A stretch of DNA of 64,000 bases. It comes from Dyadobacter luteus. GTDB taxonomy: Bacteria > Bacteroidota > Bacteroidia > Cytophagales > Spirosomataceae. The position numbers and the translations under genes were made by a program. Location of the stretch: assembly GCF_003383615.1 (NCBI RefSeq), contig NZ_QNUL01000005.1:291621-355620 (forward strand), written 5' to 3'. Shown here piece after piece: positions 18,131 to 27,898 of the stretch. Below the pieces are notes generated by a model that saw only the letters and a program-made list of their open reading frames with translations, did no database searches and was not told the origin of the DNA. How positions within the stretch are numbered: the first letter of the stretch is position 1; each line of letters starts with the position of its first letter.

Positions 18131-20485
18131 TCAGGAGCGGGTGTATTTTAAAATCACCTCCAGAAGTCGGTCCGGGGCGAAAGGTTTCAGAACAATATCA
18201 TTGATGCCAATACTAATGATATGCTCCTCGGCATTAAGCGCCAGGCTTGCAGTGAGGGCAACAATAGGTACTGTTTCGCCCCTGGAACGCAAAGTCCGGG
18301 TGGCTTCATAACCATCCATCACCGGCATGTGCATGTCCATAAGCACAATGTTGTGCGAACTTGTTAACAAATTCAATGCCTCCTGGCCATTTTTGGCGAT
18401 ATCGAAAGAGGCTCCCCATCGTGTCAGGAAATTACGCAGAACTAAAATGTTCATGGCATTATCCTCCACAACAAGAATTTTAATTCCTGCAAGCGGCGAT
18501 TTTAAAGAAGGCTCAGGTAATACTTCCGTTTTTTTATCTTCAAGTATCTGGAATTTTTGAACAAAACTGAATACAGACCCTTTGCCAGGCTCGCTTTCCA
18601 GCTCCAGATTAATTCCCTGTAATTCAAGAATTTTCTTACTGATGGATAATCCTAAGCCAGTGCCGCTGAATCCACGGGATGAGGAAGAATCGGCTTGTGT
18701 GAAACGGTCAAAAATAATCTTTTGTTTCTCAGGAGCTATACCTATTCCGGTATCCTCAATAGCTATCTTTAATGTTATCTCATCGGCACTTCTGTTCAGC
18801 TTTTGAACAGAGAGTTTCACATGACCTTCATTGGTAAATTTAATTGCATTGTGGACAAGATTACCAATGATCTGGGCTGTGCGGGTTTTATCGCCCAGTA
18901 CCTGTTGAGGTAAGTCTTCGTCGAGCTCCAGAATAAACTTGATTTTATCAGTATTAGCAGCGGCCTGATAGCCTGATATGATATTTCTTGTGATGATTTT
19001 CAAATCAATAGGTTCCATCAGGAAACGTATTTTTCCGGCCTCTATGGTGCTGAAATCCAGTACATCGTTAACAATATTTAAAAGATTGTTGGCTGAAAAA
19101 AGCAGTACATCAAGTTGTTCTTTCTGGTCGTCTCTCGGGTTGTCGCGGATCATCAGGTGGGTCATGCCGATCACAGAATTGAGCGGTGTACGGATTTCGT
19201 GACTCATGGTGCTTAAAAACTCGCCTTTGGTTTTTAATCCGAGCTCCGCATCTTCTTTTGCTTTTTTTAAGGTAAAGGCAAACCTGAACGTAAGAATAAG
19301 AGATTGACAGAAGAAAAAGGTTACGTAACCTGTAAAAAGTATAAAAGGAAAAGGCGTAGCAATACCGTAGTATTCCAAGATAACGCAAATGATAATGATA
19401 AAGATGGCCGCTGAACTGATCAGTGCGTATTGGGCTCCGGTTCTTTTGTTACGATATGCCCGCCAATAGATGACAACGGCAAATGCAATATAGATGAGTA
19501 CCAGAAAAATAAAGGGATCAATTAGTCTGGTGAAAAGAATAGGAGGAGAGATTGCCGTGATCAATGCAAATGCAAAGCATATACCAGCCATTCCTAATAA
19601 GATTTTTTGCGGCGCGTCTTCCGGGTAGAGATATCGTGTGTACAGTGCAAACATGGCAACGGCCAGAAATAGCGAAAGGTATTCCAGATGGATGGAAATG
19701 GTCCAGCTGATATCTGGTAAAATGGCTTGTAAACTATATTTACCTGCTCCGACGATCCTATAACTGTAGAAAATACAGAACAGGGCAAAATAGAGAATGG
19801 ATTTATCATGACTTCCAAACAAGTACAGGCCCAGAAAGAAAAAGCCACCCATAATGATGCAGCCTGTGAGAAAATAGTCAAACGCCTGATCCAACTGATT
19901 TTGCTTTTGCAGAATGTTGTGGCTGCCAATCCTGATTTCTTTTGAAATGCCTCCTTTGAGATGGTGAAAGTTAGCTACCTGCAGCGTGATATGCAGCGTA
20001 TCTTCATGTGAGTGAAGAGGTACCACTTGCGTTGACCAATAAGGCTTAGTAGTTTCTTTGTCTATGCCGGGCGAACCGTTTGAAACTGTTTTTTCGCCGT
20101 TGACAAAAAGTGTATACGCACAGTACATTTCGGGTACTTCCAGTGACAGCCTGGGCCGCTTGTCGGGTAACAATATAGTCAGTTTGTATGTGGCATATCC
20201 CTGTGACGAAATTTCACTTTGCTTCCAAAGCAGGTTGTGCCAGAGTTCCGGAAAGGAAGTGTATTCGAAATAGGGTTCAGGGGCTTCGGGCGGCAGAAGC
20301 GTATTCCAGAAAAATTTCCATTTTCCGTTGAGCGTTACAACTTCATGATTGAAATCAGTCTGGCGCAGATCGACGGAGCCCTTATCGGGCAACGGGGAAT
20401 GAGTAACCTCTTGCTCAGAAAAACACTGAGCATATACGGCTATAGTTAACAAAAATGTCAGCAAGAATTTTAGTCCGGGGTTCAT
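18131..20485 (-). CDS. Hybrid sensor histidine kinase/response regulator with 7TMR-DISM sensor
   Basis: 784 residues from ATG 20485 (an adjacent upstream TTG is less likely). Order: signal peptide; extracellular jelly-roll 7TMR-DISMED2-like domain (about 30-190, WKFFWNTLLPPE); seven hydrophobic helices (about 205-400); HisKA with H429 in STMSHEIRTPLNS; HATPase with NLVHNAIKFT, DTGIGI and GTGLGLSI; receiver domain with VVEDN and phospho-acceptor D717 in VLMDMHMP. There is no HPt or DNA-binding output, so the signal must pass to a separate partner. DISM sensors commonly bind carbohydrates, but the ligand here is unknown. No partner regulator is adjacent. Confidence 0.93.
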   Translation of the reverse strand: MNPGLKFLLTFLLTIAVYAQCFSEQEVTHSPLPDKGSVDLRQTDFNHEVVTLNGKWKFFWNTLLPPEAPEPYFEYTSFPELWHNLLWKQSEISSQGYATYKLTILLPDKRPRLSLEVPEMYCAYTLFVNGEKTVSNGSPGIDKETTKPYWSTQVVPLHSHEDTLHITLQVANFHHLKGGISKEIRIGSHNILQKQNQLDQAFDYFLTGCIIMGGFFFLGLYLFGSHDKSILYFALFCIFYSYRIVGAGKYSLQAILPDISWTISIHLEYLSLFLAVAMFALYTRYLYPEDAPQKILLGMAGICFAFALITAISPPILFTRLIDPFIFLVLIYIAFAVVIYWRAYRNKRTGAQYALISSAAIFIIIICVILEYYGIATPFPFILFTGYVTFFFCQSLILTFRFAFTLKKAKEDAELGLKTKGEFLSTMSHEIRTPLNSVIGMTHLMIRDNPRDDQKEQLDVLLFSANNLLNIVNDVLDFSTIEAGKIRFLMEPIDLKIITRNIISGYQAAANTDKIKFILELDEDLPQQVLGDKTRTAQIIGNLVHNAIKFTNEGHVKLSVQKLNRSADEITLKIAIEDTGIGIAPEKQKIIFDRFTQADSSSSRGFSGTGLGLSISKKILELQGINLELESEPGKGSVFSFVQKFQILEDKKTEVLPEPSLKSPLAGIKILVVEDNAMNILVLRNFLTRWGASFDIAKNGQEALNLLTSSHNIVLMDMHMPVMDGYEATRTLRSRGETVPIVALTASLALNAEEHIISIGINDIVLKPFAPDRLLEVILKYTRS

Positions 20486-20686
20486 CAACTGACCATTGGG
20501 TTTGAGGCTTTACTCAACGTATGTTATTATGCTATGCTTGGTTGATGAAGTAGTAGAACTTAATAAAATAAATCAAAGTTTTTCTAAAATCCTGATGGTG
20601 GTAATTTTTTTATTTTGAAAGCCGGAATAATATTTCGGTAAATGTGTTTCTTAGTTACAGTTAACGAAAAGATATAAATCTACTTT

Positions 20687-22798
20687 ATGAATTTTAAACT
20701 TGCAGGAATGGCAGCAGTGATTGCAACGGCAGCGAATGTGGATACCTTCGCCCAAAGTGTAAAATATCCGATAACCAATAAAATTGAGCATACAGATGAG
20801 TACCATGGTACAAAGGTGAACGACCCGTACCACTGGCTGGAGGATGACCGATCCAAAGAAACTGAGGCCTGGGTTAAACAGCAGAATGAGGTTACTTTCG
20901 GCTATCTTAATAAAATACCCTTCAAGGATAAAATTTTTCAGGATCTGGAAAAAGCATACAACTATCCGAAGTATTCTGCCCCGGGAAAAAAAGGAGATTA
21001 TTTTTATTTTTATAAAAATGATGGTCTACAAAATCAATCAGTGTTGTATCGTCAGAAAGGTTTGAACGGTACGCCGGAAGTAGTGTTGGATCCGAACAAG
21101 CTGTCTGCCGATGGTACAACCAGACTTACCGTGTTCCGTTTATCTAAGACAGGTACGCATGCAGTATGTGGTTTTTCGAAGGGCGGTTCCGACTGGCAGG
21201 AATATCAGGTGATGGATATGAAAACACTCAAAATGCTTTCCGATAAAGTAGAATGGGTGAAAGTATCAGGGGCAGCATGGCAGGGAGATGGATTTTACTA
21301 CAGCAGCTATCCCAAACCGGAAGGAAGTGAGCTGGCAGCAAAAAATGAAAATCATCAGGTTTACTTTCATAAAGTAGGTACAAGTCAGAAAGAGGATAAA
21401 CTCGTATATGAGGATCCGGCTAATCCTCAACGTTTTCATACGGTTAGCACCACTGAAGATGAACAATATGCAACACTTTATGTAAGCGATCGTGGTAAGG
21501 GAAAGGACGGTAACGGTCTTTGGGTTCTTAAAAGGGGTGAGTCAAAATTTGCACCGGTAAAAGAAGAAATTACGGATTTTAGTTACAGTCTGATCGAAAA
21601 TCTTAAAGATGGATTTTTAATTGAAACCAATGAAAATGCGCCGAACAGCAAAGTGATGCGCTATACTTTTGCAGACAAAAGCTGGAAGGTGGTGCTACCT
21701 GAAAAAGAAGAACCGCTGATCGGTGCAGGTACAGCAGGAGGGAAGCTGTTCGCATCGTATTCCAAAGATGTTACGACCCGCGTATACGTATATGGCCTGA
21801 CGGGTAAGTTGTTGCATGAAGTTGCCTTGCCAGGCTTGGGTACTGCTTCAGGTTTTGGTGGAGAACGTGAGGACAGTTTTGTTTTCTATACTTATACCTC
21901 TTTCAACTACCCGCCCACGATATTCAGATACGATATCGCTTCGGGGAAGAGTACGGTGTTCAGAGAACCGGAAGTTTCTTTTAAGCCGGCAGATTATGAA
22001 ACCAAACAGGTTTTTTATACAAGTAAAGATGAAACAAAGGTGCCCGCTTTCATTACCTACAAAAAAGGCTTGAAACTAAACGGAGAGAATCCGACGATTC
22101 TGTACGGATATGGTGGATTTAATATCAGCCTGACGCCCTCTTTCAGTCCGACGCGGATACCGTTCCTGGATCAGGGAGGTGTGTATGTGCAGGCGAATTT
22201 GCGTGGAGGTAGTGAGTATGGAGAGAAATGGCATGAGCAAGGAATGAAACTGAAGAAGCAGAATGTGTTTGACGATTTTATTGCAGCGGCTGAGTTTCTG
22301 ATTAAAGAAAAATATACTTCGCCTTCCCGACTTGCCATTCAGGGGGGATCAAACGGTGGGTTATTGGTTGGGGCAGTGATGAACCAACGTCCCGAACTTT
22401 TCAAGGTGGCTTTTCCTGCTGTAGGTGTAATGGATATGTTACGGTTTCACAAATTCACCATTGGCTGGAACTGGATCGCCGATTACGGAAGCAGCGATAA
22501 TGCTGAAGAATTTAAGGTGCTATACGGTTATTCACCATTGCACAATATTAAGTCGGGAGTGAATTACCCGGCAACTATGATTACAACCGCTGACCATGAT
22601 GACAGAGTAGTTCCTGCACATTCATTTAAGTATGCAGCCGAACTTCAGACAAAAGCGGGGGCATCAAGTAAAAATCCTTTGCTGATTAGAATTGATACGA
22701 ATTCAGGGCACGGAGCTAGTAATACCAAAAAAGCGCTGGAAACACAGGCAGATATTTATGCTTTTATGTTTGAGAATATGAACATTACCTGGAAGTAA
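20687..22798 (+). CDS. Prolyl oligopeptidase family serine peptidase (S9A)
   Basis: 703 residues, the full length for S9A enzymes. An N-terminal signal peptide (cleavage near TFAQ) makes it periplasmic. The beta-propeller covers about residues 70-430 and the alpha/beta-hydrolase domain 450-703. The catalytic serine is S555 in QGGSNGGLLVG, the acidic residue lies in ADHDDRV (635-641), and the histidine is H675 in SGHG. DPYHWLEDD near the start is the characteristic N-terminal motif. It cleaves short proline-containing peptides after Pro. It is monocistronic, followed by a strong terminator. Confidence 0.95.
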   Translation: MNFKLAGMAAVIATAANVDTFAQSVKYPITNKIEHTDEYHGTKVNDPYHWLEDDRSKETEAWVKQQNEVTFGYLNKIPFKDKIFQDLEKAYNYPKYSAPGKKGDYFYFYKNDGLQNQSVLYRQKGLNGTPEVVLDPNKLSADGTTRLTVFRLSKTGTHAVCGFSKGGSDWQEYQVMDMKTLKMLSDKVEWVKVSGAAWQGDGFYYSSYPKPEGSELAAKNENHQVYFHKVGTSQKEDKLVYEDPANPQRFHTVSTTEDEQYATLYVSDRGKGKDGNGLWVLKRGESKFAPVKEEITDFSYSLIENLKDGFLIETNENAPNSKVMRYTFADKSWKVVLPEKEEPLIGAGTAGGKLFASYSKDVTTRVYVYGLTGKLLHEVALPGLGTASGFGGEREDSFVFYTYTSFNYPPTIFRYDIASGKSTVFREPEVSFKPADYETKQVFYTSKDETKVPAFITYKKGLKLNGENPTILYGYGGFNISLTPSFSPTRIPFLDQGGVYVQANLRGGSEYGEKWHEQGMKLKKQNVFDDFIAAAEFLIKEKYTSPSRLAIQGGSNGGLLVGAVMNQRPELFKVAFPAVGVMDMLRFHKFTIGWNWIADYGSSDNAEEFKVLYGYSPLHNIKSGVNYPATMITTADHDDRVVPAHSFKYAAELQTKAGASSKNPLLIRIDTNSGHGASNTKKALETQADIYAFMFENMNITWK

Positions 22799-22818
22799 AT
22801 ATTGTGTTAAATAATGCA

Positions 22819-22856
22819 ATGGGCTGTGAACTTCGTTTGCAGCCCATTTTTGTTTT
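22819..22856 (+). terminator. Intrinsic terminator after the prolyl oligopeptidase gene
   Basis: ATGGGCTG (22819-22826) pairs with CAGCCCAT (22840-22847), followed by TTTTGTTTT. The stem-loop plus T-run begins 20 bp after the stop codon. Confidence 0.85.
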
Positions 22857-23099
22857 AGAGTGCTGATTTTCAATTTCTATTATCAAATTTCACGTTTAGT
22901 AAGTATGATTTATGTATTAATGCACTTTTTAATATCACATAAATTCTTAATTTATTGCTACATGCAGGATACCACAGGACGGTGCGGATTACTAAGTTTC
23001 CTAATCTTGTAACATGTTAGAAGAGTAGTAATTGTTTCATGAAATTCTTTCAGGATTATGATTTCTTACTTAAAACCGGATTATTAAAAAACACAAAAT
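22857..23099 (+). promoter_or_regulatory. Upstream region of the rhamnose genes with small palindromes
   Basis: This AT-rich gap before the rhamnose aldolase fusion holds no open frame of note. Two 10-bp palindromes are present: TAACATGTTA at 23010-23019 and TTTCATGAAA at 23035-23044, 25 bp apart start to start. Being close upstream of the first rhamnose gene, they are possible operators for the nearby GntR-type regulator. That link is inference. No exact TAnnTTTG element was found. Confidence 0.35.
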
Positions 23100-25223
23100 A
23101 TGAGCAGTTCAAAAGCAAGCCAGTACAAGTATGTAAGTTATTTGTGGGATGATGAGAAAGCAGCATCTTTGGGTGATGACCAGGTTGCGCTTCTTCTTTA
23201 TCGTTCCAATCTGTTGGGAGCGGATCTTCGCCTTACCAATTATGCAGGAGGTAATACCAGCTGTAAAACAGTGGAAAAGGATCCATTGACTGGTAATCCT
23301 GTTGAGGTAATGTGGATTAAAGGATCTGGTGGCGATATCGGAACACTTACAAGAAGTGGATTGGCTGGTTTGTATCAGGAAAGATTGCACAACCTTAAAA
23401 ACATTTACAGAGGTCTGGAATTTGAAGATGAAATGGTAGAACTGTTCAACCATTGTATCTACGATCTTAAATCGAAGGCTCCGTCAATTGATACTCCTTT
23501 GCATGGCCTTCTGCCATTCAAACATATAGATCACCTGCACCCGGATGCGCTTATAGCTATAGCGGCATCTAAGGAGGGCGAAGCGATCACAAAGGAATTG
23601 TTTGGTGGTGAACTTGCGTGGGTTCCCTGGCAACGTCCTGGTTTTGATCTTGGATTGAAACTGGAACAGACACTAGCTGAAAATCCGGGAATTCGTGGAA
23701 TCGTACTGGGTGGTCACGGACTTTTCACCTGGGGTGATACAGCTTACGAGTCATATATCAATACGCTTGATACAATCGAAAAAGCATCAGAGTATCTGGC
23801 TGCGAATTATGGTAAAACACGTCCTGTATTCGGAGGTAAGCGTTTGGAAAATCAGCCATCAGAAACACGTCAGGAAGTGGCGGCAAAATTGGCTCCTTAT
23901 TTGAGAGGACTTGCTTCTGATAAACAGGCTATGGTAGGTCATTTCACGGATGACGAACGTGTACTTGAATTCATCGGAAGCCATAATCTTGATAAACTGG
24001 CTCCGCTGGGAACCAGCTGCCCTGATCACTTCCTTCGTACTAAAATTCGTCCTTTGGTATTGGATCTCCCTCTTGAACTGCTTGCTGGTACTGATCAGGA
24101 AGTACTCGACAAAGTACGCCCTCAGTTCGAGGCTTATCGTGTGGACTACCAGGCATATTATGATCGTTGCAAGCATGACAATAGTCCTGCAGTACGTGAC
24201 CCGAATCCTGTTATTATTCTATTGCCAGGCGTGGGGATGTTCTCTTTTGCAAAAGACAAACAAACTGCACGTGTAGCTGCGGAATTCTATATTAATGCTA
24301 TCAACGTAATGAAAGGTGCAGAAGCGATTTCATCTTACGTTTCATTGCCTGAGCAGGAAGCATTCGACATCGAATACTGGCTTTTGGAAGAGGCAAAATT
24401 GCAGCGTATGCCAAAAGAGAAAGCACTTTCACGCAAAGTGGCTATCGTAACAGGCGGATCGGGTGGTATCGGAAAAGCTATTGCTCAGAAGTTCCTTCAG
24501 GAAGGAGCTTGCGTAGTAATCTCTGATATTGATGACAAGGCTCTTGCAGAAACGAAAGCTGAGTTTGATGCCAAATTCGGGAAAGATTTCTCAGCTACAG
24601 CAAATGCAAACGTATTGGAAGTTGATCAGATTAAAGCTGCTCTTGATATCACAAAATTAAAATTTGGTGGTGTGGATATCGTTGTCAACTGTGCTGGTCT
24701 TTCTATCTCTAAACCATTGGCAGAAACAACAATCAAGGATTGGGATATACTTCAGGACGTATTGGTAAAAGGCCAGTTCCTGGTATCTCAGGAATCTGTC
24801 GCGATTATGCGTCAGCAGGGGCTGGGTGGTGATATTATAAATATTGCCAGCAAAAACGGTCTGGTTTCCGGACCTAACAACGTGGCTTACGGAACTGCAA
24901 AAGCGGCTCAGCAACACATGACGCGTCTATTGGCTGCAGAGCTTGGACCTGATAAGATCCGTGTAAACGTGGTGAATCCGGATGCTGTTATTTCAGGAAG
25001 TAAAATCTGGGAAAGTGGCTGGGCAGCTGGCCGTGCGAAAGCATATGGTATCAAAATCGAAGAATTACCGGCATACTATGCAAAACGTACCGTTCTCGGG
25101 GCGGAAATCCATACTGAAGATATCGCAAATGGTGTTTTCGTACTTGTAGGAGGCTTGCTGAGCAAAAGTACAGGTAATGTGATCAATGTTGACGGTGGTG
25201 TACCAGCGGCATTTGTAAGATAA
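23100..25223 (+). CDS. rhaEW: Bifunctional rhamnulose-1-phosphate aldolase/L-lactaldehyde dehydrogenase (RhaEW type)
   Basis: 707 residues, a fusion. Residues about 30-270 form a class II aldolase domain with GNTSCK, metal-site histidines in PLHGLLPFKHIDHLHPDAL and VLGGHGLFTWG. Residues about 430-707 form a short-chain dehydrogenase with VTGGSGGIGKA and the catalytic YGTAK in NVAYGTAKAAQQ. The aldolase splits L-rhamnulose-1-phosphate to DHAP and L-lactaldehyde, and the dehydrogenase half oxidises the aldehyde to L-lactate. It is followed by the rhamnose isomerase gene 128 bp downstream. The fusion is known from Bacillus and Chloroflexus and is common in Bacteroidota. Confidence 0.92.
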   Translation: MSSSKASQYKYVSYLWDDEKAASLGDDQVALLLYRSNLLGADLRLTNYAGGNTSCKTVEKDPLTGNPVEVMWIKGSGGDIGTLTRSGLAGLYQERLHNLKNIYRGLEFEDEMVELFNHCIYDLKSKAPSIDTPLHGLLPFKHIDHLHPDALIAIAASKEGEAITKELFGGELAWVPWQRPGFDLGLKLEQTLAENPGIRGIVLGGHGLFTWGDTAYESYINTLDTIEKASEYLAANYGKTRPVFGGKRLENQPSETRQEVAAKLAPYLRGLASDKQAMVGHFTDDERVLEFIGSHNLDKLAPLGTSCPDHFLRTKIRPLVLDLPLELLAGTDQEVLDKVRPQFEAYRVDYQAYYDRCKHDNSPAVRDPNPVIILLPGVGMFSFAKDKQTARVAAEFYINAINVMKGAEAISSYVSLPEQEAFDIEYWLLEEAKLQRMPKEKALSRKVAIVTGGSGGIGKAIAQKFLQEGACVVISDIDDKALAETKAEFDAKFGKDFSATANANVLEVDQIKAALDITKLKFGGVDIVVNCAGLSISKPLAETTIKDWDILQDVLVKGQFLVSQESVAIMRQQGLGGDIINIASKNGLVSGPNNVAYGTAKAAQQHMTRLLAAELGPDKIRVNVVNPDAVISGSKIWESGWAAGRAKAYGIKIEELPAYYAKRTVLGAEIHTEDIANGVFVLVGGLLSKSTGNVINVDGGVPAAFVR

Positions 25224-25243
25224 TTTGAAATGTTATTTAGTTT

Positions 25244-25278
25244 GAAAAGTTTGAAGGTGAAAAGCCTTTGAACTTTTC
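25244..25278 (+). other. Intercistronic hairpin between rhaEW and rhaI
   Basis: GAAAAGTTTGAAGG (25244-25257) pairs with CCTTTGAACTTTTC (25265-25278) with two G-T wobbles and a 7-base loop. TTCTTT follows only after ATTC, so it may act as a weak terminator or an mRNA-stabilising structure adjusting expression of the isomerase. Confidence 0.5.
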
Positions 25279-25351
25279 ATTCTTTATGGCAGGTAATCAT
25301 CAATTCAAAAATAGCTTTTGACCTTAGGCCATCAGCTTAAAGCTATCAAAT

Positions 25352-26635
25352 ATGAAAATTGAAAAATATCAGATAGACCAGCATAACGACAGCTTGTTTT
25401 CAAAACATAACAATCAGTTTGTTTTTTTGAAAGAGCAGTTAGGCGAGCAGGGAATCAATGCCAATGATATCGTGAAGCAACTGGAGGCGTTTCAGGTAGC
25501 CATTCCAAGCTGGGCGTTGGGTACAGGTGGAACACGTTTCGGACGTTTTTCTGGTGGTGGTGAGCCTCGTTCTTTGGAAGAAAAAATTGAAGACGTAGGT
25601 TTGCTGCATGCTTTAAACCGTTCCAGCGGATCCATTTCTCTGCATATTCCCTGGGATATACCGAGCCAGGCACAGGCAGCGATCAATTTGGCGTCTTCCC
25701 TGGACCTGAAGTTTGATGCAGTGAATTCCAACACTTTCCAGGATCAGAAAGATCAGGAGCATTCCTATAAATTCGGGTCACTGTCGCATGTGGATAAAGC
25801 TGTAAGAAAACAAGCTGTAGAACACAATATCGAAGTAATCAAATATGGAAAGGATCTTGGATCGAAAGCTTTGTCTATCTGGTTGTCGGATGGTTCATGT
25901 TTTCCTGGTCAGTCTAATTTCGTGACAGCTTTCCAGAATACGCTTGAATCGTTGCAGGAAATATATGCTGCTTTGCCCGACGACTGGAAAGTGTTTGTTG
26001 AATACAAAGCGTACGAGCCCAACTTCTATTCTACCGTAATTCAGGATTGGGGAAGTTCTCTTCTTTTCTGCCAGAAATTAGGGGCTAAGGCTGATGTATT
26101 GGTTGATCTTGGTCACCATTTGCCTAATGCAAATATTGAGCAAATTGTGGCAACACTGATGATGGAAGGCCGTTTGGCCGGATTCCACTTCAATGATTCC
26201 AAATATGGTGATGATGATCTGACAGTCGGAAGTATTCGTCCTTATATGTTGTTCCTGATCTTTGTGGAGCTTGTAGAAGGTATGAAACGTGCTGGTAAGG
26301 GTAGCGACGGATATGCGTGGATGATTGATGCAAGCCATAACGTGAAAGATCCTTTGGAAGACTTGTTACAATCGGTAGAAGCCATTTTACTTGCGCATGC
26401 GCAGGCATTACTTGTTGATCGCAATAAGCTGGAACAAGCCCGTCAGCAAAACGATGTAGTATTAGCTCAGCAGATTCTGCAGAATGCGTTCAGAACCGAC
26501 GTTCGTCCGTTGGTTCGTGAATCCATGCGTTTGAGCGGCGGCGCATTGGATCCGATTGGTTTGTTCAGAAATCTGAAAGTTCGTTCTGAACTGATGAACG
26601 AGAGAGGTAAGATTACTGTGGCTACAGGGTTGTAA
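25352..26635 (+). CDS. rhaI: L-rhamnose isomerase, RhaI type (TIM barrel)
   Basis: 427 residues, the length of the RhaI/Pseudomonas stutzeri-type isomerase rather than E. coli RhaA. Characteristic parts are the flexible loop GTGGTRFGRF (residues 57-66), SLHIPWD, LSIWLSDGSCFPGQ, VEYKAYEPNFYSTV and the metal-site segment VLVDLGHHLPNANIEQI with GFHFNDSKYGDDDL. It interconverts L-rhamnose and L-rhamnulose using a divalent metal. It lies after rhaEW on the same strand, and no rhamnulokinase gene is in the window. Confidence 0.92.
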   Translation: MKIEKYQIDQHNDSLFSKHNNQFVFLKEQLGEQGINANDIVKQLEAFQVAIPSWALGTGGTRFGRFSGGGEPRSLEEKIEDVGLLHALNRSSGSISLHIPWDIPSQAQAAINLASSLDLKFDAVNSNTFQDQKDQEHSYKFGSLSHVDKAVRKQAVEHNIEVIKYGKDLGSKALSIWLSDGSCFPGQSNFVTAFQNTLESLQEIYAALPDDWKVFVEYKAYEPNFYSTVIQDWGSSLLFCQKLGAKADVLVDLGHHLPNANIEQIVATLMMEGRLAGFHFNDSKYGDDDLTVGSIRPYMLFLIFVELVEGMKRAGKGSDGYAWMIDASHNVKDPLEDLLQSVEAILLAHAQALLVDRNKLEQARQQNDVVLAQQILQNAFRTDVRPLVRESMRLSGGALDPIGLFRNLKVRSELMNERGKITVATGL

Positions 26636-26662
26636 GCTTCTGATTTTACTTCGTATAAATTG

Positions 26663-26700
26663 ATAAAATGCATTTCTGTGTGAACGGGAATGCATTTTAT
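26663..26700. terminator. Bidirectional terminator between rhaI and the GntR regulator gene
   Basis: ATAAAATGCATT (26663-26674) and AATGCATTTTAT (26689-26700) form a perfect 12-bp stem with a 14-base loop between two convergent genes. The A/T-rich arms supply U-runs in both directions. Confidence 0.7.
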
Positions 26701-26722
26701 GTTTCAGGTGCAAAATGTCTTC

Positions 26723-27742
26723 CTACAACGATTTCCTCCTGATCAGCGTAAAAGGATTTTTAACTAATGCCTGGCGGTTTGTTTTGATCATTTCAGCGGC
26801 TGTTCTGCCCATTAGGTCATGATCAGTGGAAATGGTGGTGATACCGTCCAGTAGTATTTCTTTCAATGGGGTTTCATTGTAAGAGATAATACCAATGTCT
26901 TTTCCGACAACCAGTTTCTGTTCCCGGCATTTCTTAATCAGGTTGACCAGGTCATTTTCTTCAATGCTGACATAAGCGGCATTTTTGATGGCCTGACTGT
27001 CTTCGTGAAAATCATAGATAATCTCATGCTCGAAATGATGCTGAATACAGAATATCCGGAATCCTTTGATGATGTCCTTGGGATAGGGAATCATGGAAGG
27101 GAAGATGAGTATGATTTTATGATAACTTTTCAATAGATCAACTGCCTGGTTAAGCGCATAGACAATATCTTTCTCGTAATTCTGATAAACTGCAGAATGC
27201 TTTTTACTTAATTGTTCAATGTCCTTATCGAGTAAAATCAGCTTTTCTCCCGGAATCAATTTTAATACTTCCAGCGCTTCTTCACTGTTTTCATAAAAAT
27301 GAGGCATCACCACATAATTGTCGTATTCTCCGAGGCTGTTTTGGATCAGGTTACGGAATATGTTGACGTTGGAATGATGGATATGCAAATCTACATTTAC
27401 ATTCGGCCCCATACTGTCAACAAATGCATTGTAAATTTGTTTTTTGTAGTTGCTTATTTTGTTGAATACGAGTAAGATACGTGTTGTATTTTCTATGTCA
27501 ACACGATTGATGAAGTATCCTTTCCCTCTTGCCGATACAAGTACGCCATCCTTGATTAAGTGTTTGTATGCTTTTTCAACGGTATCTCTGGATAGAAGAT
27601 ATTCTTCACTCAATTGGTTAATAGAAGGTATTTTGTCTCCCCGCTTTAATTTTCCCTTACTGATAGCCAATAACAGGGATTTAATAATCTGCATGTACTT
27701 GGGAGCGCTCTCCTTAAATTCAATATCAAACTGTGTTTCCAT
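26723..27742 (-). CDS. GntR-family transcriptional regulator with LacI-like sensor domain (probable rhamnose regulator)
   Basis: 339 residues. Residues about 10-80 are a GntR winged helix-turn-helix (PSINQLSEEYLLSRDTVEKAYKHLIKDG, with the wing ARGKGYFI). The remainder resembles a periplasmic-binding-protein fold (TRILLVFNKISNYKKQIYNAFVDSM, GKDIGIISYNETPLKEILLDGITTIST). GntR/LacI hybrids of this type regulate sugar catabolism in Bacteroidota. Its convergent position beside rhaI suggests control of the rhamnose genes by rhamnose or a pathway intermediate. That is inference. No kinase or transporter gene is adjacent. Confidence 0.88.
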   Translation of the reverse strand: METQFDIEFKESAPKYMQIIKSLLLAISKGKLKRGDKIPSINQLSEEYLLSRDTVEKAYKHLIKDGVLVSARGKGYFINRVDIENTTRILLVFNKISNYKKQIYNAFVDSMGPNVNVDLHIHHSNVNIFRNLIQNSLGEYDNYVVMPHFYENSEEALEVLKLIPGEKLILLDKDIEQLSKKHSAVYQNYEKDIVYALNQAVDLLKSYHKIILIFPSMIPYPKDIIKGFRIFCIQHHFEHEIIYDFHEDSQAIKNAAYVSIEENDLVNLIKKCREQKLVVGKDIGIISYNETPLKEILLDGITTISTDHDLMGRTAAEMIKTNRQALVKNPFTLIRRKSL

Positions 27743-27843
27743 TGCGAATAGTGCGCTTTAAAGTCTGGCTGAGATATGGTTCGCAACCCTGATGTAAAGA
27801 GTCAGATAAAATCGGAAAATACCCTTTTTTACAGGTTTTTTTC

Positions 27844-27876
27844 AAATAAAAACCCCACCGGAATTACCGATGGGGC
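27844..27876 (-). terminator. Terminator after the DUF6600-like gene
   Basis: On the minus strand CCCCATCGG pairs with CCGGTGGGG (one mismatch) and is followed by TTTTTATTT. The stem lies 22 bp past the stop of the minus-strand gene at 27899. Confidence 0.8.
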
Positions 27877-27898
27877 GAAGTTAAGGATTTAGGGAATG

